DNA of 12,280 nucleotides from CAZSGN01 sp964606415 (GTDB lineage Bacteria; Bacteroidota; Bacteroidia; Bacteroidales; JBBRXJ01). The translations under genes and the position numbers were made by a program. The stretch lies in the NCBI GenBank assembly GCA_964606415.1, contig CAZSGN010000068.1, positions 1 to 12,280 of the forward strand, given 5' to 3'. The notes beneath the pieces are model-generated. The model had not been told where the DNA came from, did not search any database, and saw nothing but the letters and a program-made list of their open reading frames with translations. Shown one piece after another: positions 1 to 6,700 of this stretch; within the stretch, counting starts at the first letter, position 1; the number at the start of each line of letters is the position of its first letter.

Positions 1-142
1 TCTGGTTCATTCTTTTGATATTGCTTAGTTGTGTCCGGATATTTTCTAATTCCTCTTTATTATTGACATTCTGAGAGGTGACAGGTATTTCCTGGAAAAG
101 GAAAATGAACATCAGGACAAGAAAAAAAGTATTGTTTTTCAT
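1..142 (-). CDS. N-terminus of an exported protein of unknown function (partial, runs off the left edge)
   Basis: Reading leftward from the ATG at 142-140 gives 47 open codons to the window edge. The protein starts MKNNTFFLVLMFIFLF and continues QEIPVTSQN, which is a good Sec signal peptide: Lys near the start, a run of about 12 hydrophobic residues, and a probable cleavage site after the Ser-Gln near residue 24. No lipobox Cys is present, so a lipoprotein is unlikely. The mature part seen so far (residues 25-47) is charged and Asn/Glu/Lys/Arg-rich (KEELENIRTQLSNIKRMNQ), which suggests a helix or coiled coil. An in-frame ATG at 154-152 would add four residues (MLSP); I prefer 142 because it gives the more typical signal peptide, but neither start has a Shine-Dalgarno sequence. 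It is divergent from the reductase at 438. The family cannot be recognised from this fragment. Confidence 0.7.
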   Translation of the reverse strand, partial: MKNNTFFLVLMFIFLFQEIPVTSQNVNNKEELENIRTQLSNIKRMNQ

Positions 143-300
143 AGGGCTGAGCATGTTTTAGGCTATTATTTATGATAAAATTAATGCTTTTTAATCATTT
201 GGCTAATTTAATTATATTATAAATTAATTGTTTTTTTCTGATTTTTTACTCATCTTACAAATGACAGGTTGTTAATGAATTTATGTAAAAATCTATTATT

Positions 301-426
301 ATGAACCGGGCCATAATCCGCCGGCTGGCGGGTCATACACATTTTGATGATTATTTTGGGGTTATAATATGCCGTGAAACCGGTTTTGAGAATCATGGCG
401 AGCTCCATCTATCCGCTAAAAAATAA
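301..426 (+). CDS. Possible 41-codon ORF just upstream of the reductase (doubtful)
   Basis: An ATG at 301 opens 41 codons ending in TAA at 424-426, 11 bases before the reductase ATG. The predicted peptide begins MNRAIIRRLAGHTHF and has no signal peptide, membrane segment or recognisable domain. Part of it is encoded by a GC-rich inverted repeat (318-331), which argues that this DNA is a structured intergenic element and not a gene. The position directly in front of the next start would also fit a translated leader. I see no promoter with both consensus boxes before it. It is listed only so the ORF is not lost. Confidence 0.15.
   Translation: MNRAIIRRLAGHTHFDDYFGVIICRETGFENHGELHLSAKK
318..331. 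repeat. GC-rich inverted repeat (hairpin) in an AT-rich spacer
   Basis: CCGCC at 318-322 and GGCGG at 327-331 form a perfect 5-bp GC stem around the tetranucleotide GGCT. It is conspicuous because the flanking 150 bases on the left are strongly AT-rich. Short GC palindromes of this kind occur as dispersed intergenic repeats in many bacterial genomes; that this is one of them is inference, since only one copy is in the window. It has no T-tract and so is not a canonical terminator. Confidence 0.5.
377..386. promoter_or_regulatory. 10-bp perfect palindrome upstream of the reductase
   Basis: AAACCGGTTT is a perfect palindrome lying 52 bases before the reductase start. The position would suit an operator for a dimeric regulator, but it also lies inside the doubtful 301-426 ORF and a 10-bp palindrome can arise by chance. 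No regulator is encoded nearby that would be its obvious partner. Confidence 0.15.
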
Positions 427-437
427 AAAATAAACAG

Positions 438-1217
438 ATGAATGAGCGATTTGCCCTGGTGACTGGTGCCTCAGGTGGTATAGGTTTTGAACTCGCAAAG
501 TGCGCAGCAAGTGATGGATATCATGTTTTGCTGGTGGCAAGAAGTGAAGATCAATTAAAGACAAATACAACGGCGATCGCTCGTAATTATGGTGTTAAAG
601 CGCTTTATTTTAAAGCTGATCTCTCCGATTATTCGCAGGTAGTCGGGTTAAGTAATTACATCAGAGAAAATGAATTGATGATTGAAATACTGGTTAATAA
701 TGCAGGATTTGGCGATTATGGCTGGTTTAAAGAAACTTCCTGGCAAAAAGAATATCAGATGATGCAACTTAATGTGTTGGCTCTGACCCACCTGACCAAA
801 GAAATCATTCCTTCCATGATTAAAATAGGACAAGGACGTATATTAAATATTTCCTCTGTAGCTGGTTTTTTTCCTGGTCCTAAAATGGCTGTTTATTCAG
901 CAACCAAAGCTTTTGTGTCTTCTTTTTCCCGGGCCTTGAATCTTGAATTAAAAAGCGATGGTATTACTTCAACGGTTTTGTGTCCGGGGCCGACAAGAAC
1001 CGGATTTGCTGGTGCTGCCGGGATGAGTGAAAGTAAACTTTTTAATACAATGCCGCTTGCCAGTGCTGAACATGTTGCCCGCAAAGGATACAAAGCGATG
1101 ATGAAGGGTAAAGCAATGATGATTCCCGGCTTTTTAAACAAGTTGATGATATGCATATCTAAATTGATTCCCGTAAAATGGCTGGGCCATATGACTTTGA
1201 AAATCATGAAGGATTAA
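438..1217 (+). CDS. Classical short-chain dehydrogenase/reductase (DltE/YqjQ-like SDR)
   Basis: This is a 259-residue NAD(P)(H)-dependent oxidoreductase with one Rossmann fold and the usual length for a classical SDR. The cofactor glycine motif TGASGGIG is at residues 9-16, the adenine-contacting Asp is D61, NNAG is at 87-90, and the catalytic set is N112, S140, Y153 and K157 (Y-S-A-T-K). The PG motif of the substrate loop is at 183-184. An Arg after beta-strand 2 (R35, in ARS) is typical of NADPH-preferring members. The C-terminal part (about 205-259), with IPGFLNKLM and an amphipathic Leu/Ile/Met-rich tail, matches the DltE-type branch (COG0300), often annotated as ketoacyl reductase-like; the real substrate is unknown and may be a lipid or carbonyl compound. 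The protein is cytosolic with no signal peptide. The ATG at 438 follows an A-rich stretch typical of Bacteroidota starts. It is convergent with the kinase, 21 bp away, and appears monocistronic. Confidence 0.93.
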   Translation: MNERFALVTGASGGIGFELAKCAASDGYHVLLVARSEDQLKTNTTAIARNYGVKALYFKADLSDYSQVVGLSNYIRENELMIEILVNNAGFGDYGWFKETSWQKEYQMMQLNVLALTHLTKEIIPSMIKIGQGRILNISSVAGFFPGPKMAVYSATKAFVSSFSRALNLELKSDGITSTVLCPGPTRTGFAGAAGMSESKLFNTMPLASAEHVARKGYKAMMKGKAMMIPGFLNKLMICISKLIPVKWLGHMTLKIMKD

Positions 1218-1240
1218 AAAGGGTTGGTTTTGGTCTTTTT
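1216..1240. terminator. Weak bidirectional terminator candidate between convergent genes
   Basis: AAAAAG at 1216-1221 and CTTTTT at 1235-1240 are perfect inverted repeats around a 13-base G/T loop. They overlap the stop codons of both the reductase and the kinase. The A-tract/T-tract stem would give a U-run on either transcript, so it could end both convergent messages. The stem is almost entirely A-T and short, so it is thermodynamically weak. The call rests mostly on position. Confidence 0.25.
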
Positions 1241-3380
1241 ATTTTGGTAAAAGAAAGGAGAATGTTGAACCTTTACCTGGTGTTGATTCAACAGAGATAG
1301 TACCTCCCATTAGTTCCACCAGTCTTTTAGAAATGGAAAGGCCGAGGCCTGTCCCGCCATGTGAGCGGGATGGCGTCATGTTTCCCTGGATAAAACGTTC
1401 AAAGATCTTTTCCTGCTGTTCTTCAGGTATCCCAGGGCCGCTATCTTCAATGTAAAAGAGAATATGATTCTTTTCTTCTTTGTATCCGAAATGAATATAA
1501 CCTTTATCTGTAAATTTTAAGGCATTGTTAAGCAGGTTAGTCAGTATTTGACGAAATCTTGTATGATCGGTTATGAGTGTTAGGTCTTGATCGTCCGGAT
1601 CTGTTTTTAGTTTAAAAGCAAGGTTTTGTTTTTCTGCCTGAGGTTTATAAAGATCATAAAATTCTTTTAGGACTTGAGGTATGCTTAATTCTTTTTTGTG
1701 GATTTTGATTTGTCCTGTTTCAATGCTTGAAATATCTAAAAGGTCGTTGACAATATTCAATAACTGTTCGCTGCTATTAACGATGATGCGTGAATAGTTC
1801 TCTCTCTTCTCGTGAGGGAGATCAGGATTCATGAGTACTTGTGAGAAGCCGATGATACCGTTCATAGGAGTTCTTATCTCGTGCGACATGTTGGCCAGGA
1901 AAGCTGACTTCAGACGATCACTCTCTTCAGCCTTCGCACGGGCTTTTTCAAGTTCTGCATTGATGCGCTGGAGAGCCAGCATGTTGTTTGATAATTCTTC
2001 ATTTTGTGTCAGGTATTCTTCATATAAAGCCTGGTACTCTTCAAGTTGATTGGTGAGCTCTTTTTCTGCCTTTATTCTTTGTGAAACATCCCTGATCAGC
2101 CCAATATAACCCTGTTCATTCCCCTGTGAGTCTTTTAAAAGGAATAATGTAGTTTCTCCCGGGAATATTTTTTCTTTTTTTGTTTTATACCTGATGATAA
2201 AAAGTTTTTTCCGGAGGCCTTTTTTGAGTTGGTTCTGAATAGAGGCAATGGTTTGTTTGTATGTTTGTTGATCCTCAAAGAGAAAAGCGGTGTTTTGGTT
2301 TAACATTTCTTTCCTGGTATATCCAAAAAGTAATCTGAAAGCCGGATTGAAATCTATGATACGTCCTTTGGTGTCTGTCACGATAATGGCATCCCGGATA
2401 GAGTTAAATAATTGCAAGTAGCGGGCTTCTTGTTCAGCCTTGTCCAGCTCGGCTTTCTTTTGTTTGGTAATATCGGCTGCAAAACCGTCAATAATAAAAG
2501 TACCATCATTCATTCTTTTACTGATGCGCGCACTCATTGATATCCATTTTCTTTCTCCTTTCAATGTTTTAGCCTGGTAAACAAATCCTTCCACTTTTCC
2601 CTGGCGCGTTAATTGGTTAATAAATTCGACCCGGCGTTCAGGATTCACATATAATGATTTGGATAAATCCTGATATCTGTCCAGCGCATCTTGTTCAGAG
2701 GAAGCGCCAAGTATTCTGGCCATTTCTTTATTAATGATAATAGGGTTTCCTGTAGAACTGGTCTGAAAGATGCCCACGGTTGCATTATCAAACAGGTCCC
2801 TGTATTTTTCTTCATTAGCCTTGAGCTCTTCATTGGCTGTTAAGTATTCTTCATTGAGGGCGGCATACTCTTCTATCTGCTCATTTAGTTGTTCATTGAG
2901 CTCCTCATTATGTTTGTTTTGTGTTTTTATTTGTTGCATTACTTTTCTTTCGCTTGTAATGTCATGCATTATTTCAATAACCTTATTAACATTTTGGTTT
3001 TCATCAAGTATAGGCGTTGCCTGGATGAAAAACCACCGGTTAAGTATTTTGCTGTCCGGGTAGATGGATATCGGCTTTTTAAGTTTGATGGATTCTTCCA
3101 AAGGGCATAGATGTTCTTTGTATTGATCGCAATTAAATAAATGATAGCATTTTTTCCCGATGATCTCTTCTTTGGGCATGTCCAGAATTGCTTTTCCGCG
3201 ATGATTGATGTCATCGATGGTTTGATCTTTATTAAGGACAATGATTACTTCTTCCAGGCTATTGAAGGTTTGATTCCATTTTTTTTCTGCTAACTCCCGG
3301 CTTACCTGCTCTTCCCGTATTTTTTTCCGGGCTTTTTTAAGCTCCTGCTCGAGTTCCTTTTTTGAAGTTTCTGTACTCAT
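1239..3380 (-). CDS. Soluble multi-PAS sensor histidine kinase (three PAS, HisKA, HATPase)
   Basis: A 713-residue cytosolic two-component sensor kinase. A charged helix (about 1-40) is followed by PAS1 (about 40-145), a Glu/Asn-rich coiled coil (about 146-190), PAS2 (about 190-308, ending in a PAC-like segment, DGFAADITKQKK), PAS3 (about 318-438, ending GYIGLIRDVSQR), and a second coiled coil (about 438-495). The HisKA domain has its H-box at 496-506 (ANMSHEIRTPM), with H500 as the phosphoacceptor. The HATPase has an N-box around N615-N619, G1 at 646-652 (DSGPGIP), an F-box (KIFERF, 658-663) and G2 at 675-680 (GGTGLG). All catalytic boxes look intact. There is no transmembrane segment or signal peptide, so it should sense an internal signal, and no receiver domain or adjacent response regulator, so the partner is encoded elsewhere. 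PAS1 carries C78, C84 and C92. The ligand is unknown. It diverges from the large secreted protein gene. Confidence 0.95.
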   Translation of the reverse strand: MSTETSKKELEQELKKARKKIREEQVSRELAEKKWNQTFNSLEEVIIVLNKDQTIDDINHRGKAILDMPKEEIIGKKCYHLFNCDQYKEHLCPLEESIKLKKPISIYPDSKILNRWFFIQATPILDENQNVNKVIEIMHDITSERKVMQQIKTQNKHNEELNEQLNEQIEEYAALNEEYLTANEELKANEEKYRDLFDNATVGIFQTSSTGNPIIINKEMARILGASSEQDALDRYQDLSKSLYVNPERRVEFINQLTRQGKVEGFVYQAKTLKGERKWISMSARISKRMNDGTFIIDGFAADITKQKKAELDKAEQEARYLQLFNSIRDAIIVTDTKGRIIDFNPAFRLLFGYTRKEMLNQNTAFLFEDQQTYKQTIASIQNQLKKGLRKKLFIIRYKTKKEKIFPGETTLFLLKDSQGNEQGYIGLIRDVSQRIKAEKELTNQLEEYQALYEEYLTQNEELSNNMLALQRINAELEKARAKAEESDRLKSAFLANMSHEIRTPMNGIIGFSQVLMNPDLPHEKRENYSRIIVNSSEQLLNIVNDLLDISSIETGQIKIHKKELSIPQVLKEFYDLYKPQAEKQNLAFKLKTDPDDQDLTLITDHTRFRQILTNLLNNALKFTDKGYIHFGYKEEKNHILFYIEDSGPGIPEEQQEKIFERFIQGNMTPSRSHGGTGLGLSISKRLVELMGGTISVESTPGKGSTFSFLLPK

Positions 3381-3436
3381 CGTAGAAAGTAAATAAAAAT
3401 AACAAGGTTAAAATAATAAAAAAAACTAAGAAGATA

Positions 3437-3460
3437 TACCATATTGAATAAATTATGGTA
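3437..3460. promoter_or_regulatory. Inverted repeat TACCATA-N10-TATGGTA, possible operator
   Basis: TACCATA (3437-3443) and TATGGTA (3454-3460) are a perfect 7-bp inverted repeat separated by 10 bases, with 17 bp between half-site centres. It lies 57 bases upstream of the kinase start and about 80 bases upstream of the rightward promoter, where it could serve either gene. The half-site is AT-rich, but a perfect 7+7 match beside two starts is more than the background shows elsewhere in this spacer. The regulator is unknown. Confidence 0.3.
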
Positions 3461-3539
3461 CTTACCAATATATCAATAACATGTTTTTTTAAAAAAGATA
3501 ATAAGTTTTATTTTCTTGAATATTGACAATTTTTTTTTA

Positions 3540-3570
3540 TTGTTTCCTGATTATTAATTAAGTATATTTG
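3540..3570 (+). promoter_or_regulatory. Bacteroidota-type promoter (TTG-N20-TATATTTG)
   Basis: TTG at 3540-3542 and TATATTTG at 3563-3570 are separated by 20 bases. This fits the Bacteroidota housekeeping sigma consensus (TTG at -33 and TAnnTTTG at -7) exactly in both boxes. Transcription would begin near 3575, leaving a leader of about 155 bases before the ATG at 3730. It is the only place in the window where I found both boxes intact at proper spacing. Confidence 0.5.
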
Positions 3571-3729
3571 TTGAGGCATTAAGATGATGACGTATTTATT
3601 GATTTTGTAATAGTTGAGTTGTGCGATGTGAATAGCGGGAAATAGCACTTAACTTAGATGTAATTTGGGTTATCGTAATGGCGTATGGTTTAAATTTCTT
3701 TAATTATTAATGTTTTAAGTAATTTTCTT

Positions 3730-6700
3730 ATGAGTATTTTCTTTTATAAGTATTTTATCCGGCTAGTTTGTATTCTTTTTTTTGCAGGCTGGACTATTTC
3801 TCCCTCAGGGGCACAATATGTACATACTTTTGATGAGTCGAACTCGGGGATATATATAAAATCACCTTATAATCATGATTATAAGTATAGCTGGTCAAAG
3901 ATTATTGATCCACCGGATATTCTTGATGAAATTAAAGGCAGTATACTGGCTGTCGGGTTTAATGCTAATCTTGGGACAGGTGGACCAGGCATAGATATCC
4001 CTACTTCAAATCAAAAAATATACATGCGGACAATGGGATCACAATATTTTACCTCTCCTGATAATCCCGATACTTCATTTTTTACAAGGGTATATCATGG
4101 TGATGTTTGGTGGAAAAATTATGATTGGAAAGATATAACACTGGATGTACCTTTTGACTATCAAAATAATAGCCTGGTAATCCTTTGGCATGATCATCAT
4201 GGAACAGCAGATACCGATTATAATATGACATTTGATGGTCTAAGAAATCATTCCGTTAATGCTATTTGTAAAGGGTATGATAATAATGCTTTCCCGACCG
4301 GGGATGGTGAGCTGCAGATGTCCATCCCTAATATCAGGATTACTTTTGAAGAGGAAACGGATATTGGCATTGCTTCGGTGATTAGTCCGGACAAGCCCAT
4401 TATTCCGGAATCAGATAATCCTTTGCAGATTGTTTTTAAGAATTACAGGCCTGATTCGATTATTAGTGCTGAAATAAACTGGAGCATTGATGGTGTTCTG
4501 CAACCGGCATTTAACTGGTCGGGTATGATGTTGTATAATGATACCTCTGATACCATCAACCTGGGTAATATTAATTTGCCTAAAGGGGATTACGAGTTGA
4601 AAGTCTGGACATCCAATCCTAATGGAAAAGCTGATGAAGACAATAGTAATGATACACTTACCCAGGTGCTGGTGTGTAATTATGATGTGGTGTCGGGAGA
4701 CCCGACCCTGACGAATGATATTATTCCTGTTAGCAGGAAAAAGTATAGTTGGGCTTCTGTTGTTTACACACCAGAGGAGATTGGTGGCGCAGGCGAAATC
4801 ACACACCTGGCCTTTTATAGCAACAGAGGAGATATATTAAGGCCAAATCAGAAAATATACCTGTCTTATGCAGAAAAAGCGCAGTTTACCTCCGGCGTTT
4901 ATCCTGATCTTAGTTCATCTAAACTTGTGTTTGACGGGTCAATTTACTGGGAAGAAGAAGCCTGGACTTATATCGAACTGGATTCGGCCTTTGAGTACCA
5001 TGGAACAGGAAACTTGCTTGTTCATTATGAGAACAGGCATAATAGTACTTATTTATATAATTTTTGGTTTTTAAGTACCAATACTTCTCCCATTTATCAG
5101 TCGAAGTTTAAGCATGCTGATAACGCTTTTCCGGGGGATGGGAACCCGCGATATGAAAAGCCTGTTGCTATTTTCAGGTTTGCTCCTGCATATACTTCTG
5201 ATGCTTCAGTTCGCCGACTGATAGAGCCAGTGAGTGGCACCTCTGTTGGTAATCATGATATCCAGGTAGAGATTGCCAATTATGGCTCCTCCGCGTTGAC
5301 AGATGCTACGATTAGTTGGGAATTTAACCAGTCTCTCCGGCCTGATATATCATGGAGCGGTTCTTTGGATTTTTTCCGGAAAGATACCATCATGCTGGAT
5401 AATGTGTTGTTTGGAGCCGGCCTGAACCGGATTAAGACATGGATTCATACTCTTAATACGGGTACGGATACGATTATTGCCAACGACACCCTTGATAAAG
5501 AGGTGGTTTTTTGTAATGGGCCATTAGGAGGGGTTTATGATATTCCTGCAGATATAGGTTCGCTATACGAGGCTATTGAGCAAATTAAAGTATGTGGCAT
5601 TGATAGTGCTGTCACTTTGAATCTAGCCCCTGGCACCCATCATGGGCCAATAGATATTGTTGATATTCCGGGTATTTCTAATAGTGATACTTTACTTATT
5701 ACTTCGGCCACCGAAGATCGTAATGATGTTATCCTTACCTCCATGCATCCGGAATATACTGTCCGGATGGAACGCGCCAGGCATATTGCCATTAGCAATA
5801 TAACCCTGCGTAACGACTCCTCAGGTGTGCCTGTGCAGGTTAAGCATTGTGACAGTATCCTGATCCTGAATAATTATTTCCTTTCAGATACCAACTTGTC
5901 TCCCTTAATAGCCATTACAGATTCTATTTCAGATATTGTGGTTTCCGGGAACAGGTTTGAAGAGGGATCAGAAGGGATATCTGTTCAAACGAACACAGGT
6001 GCTAATATGCAGATTTCGAATAATTCTTTTGTTGGTGAAAAGGCTGCTAATATTTTGAAAGTTAACAATCTTAGCCTTGAAAATAACACGGTTAATTGTC
6101 AGAAAGGTTTTACGATTGACCAATGTAATAATATCTCTGTTATTAAAAACAGGATAACTGCTAATGAGAACCCACTGACCCTTTGGAGCGTTTCAACAAC
6201 CGGCAATCAAACTAATCTGGTTGCCAATAATTTTATACAGTCAGGCAATCAATTTTATTCCAGTTTACGGATTATGAGTGGAAAAAATGTATGCTTGTAT
6301 CATAATACCATTATCTCTGATAACAGGCCTGTGTATATATCTCAGACAGATAGCCTGGATGTAAAAAATAATATTTTTCAGAATTCAGGTTATTCGGGAT
6401 ATATCTATACCATCTCTGCCAGTGACATTAATGCATCCTGGGATATAGAAAATAATAGTTATTTTTTTGGTACTGCTTTTGCTGATGATATATCTTTCAC
6501 TGAGTGGCAAGATACTTATGGATTTGATCTGAATACGGATACGCTTCGTGTATGGTTTTTGGAGGATAGCGTCAGCACGCTTCATTATATAGTTAATAAC
6601 AAGGGAGTTGTTTTAAATGATGTTACTGATGATCTTTTTGGTACATCTCGTGATACACTAAATCCCGATATCGGTGCAGTCGAGTTTGATGGATGTGATA

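Larger units (their letters stand above)
3381..3729. other. Divergent AT-rich intergenic region (349 bp)
   Basis: This spacer separates the leftward kinase from the rightward 1751-residue protein. It contains poly-A/poly-T tracts, a 7-bp inverted repeat (3437-3460) and one good Bacteroidota-type promoter for the rightward gene (3540-3570). On the kinase side the nearest -7-like string (the complement of 3403-3410, TAACCTTG) has one mismatch and no -33 TTG at the right distance, so no kinase promoter is called. I found no coding region above a handful of codons. Confidence 0.7.

Noticed and set aside
893..1207. Leftward 104-codon ORF opposite the reductase
   Set aside because: It lies antisense inside a well-conserved SDR gene with all catalytic motifs; the translation has no recognisable domain.
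1222..1248. G-quadruplex-like GG runs between the convergent genes
   Set aside because: The runs are mostly only two G long with T-rich loops of unequal size, too weak to call.
4411..4806. Leftward 131-codon ORF inside the large secreted protein gene
   Set aside because: It is a shadow of the rightward gene, whose signal peptide, domains and sorting tail are continuous through this stretch.
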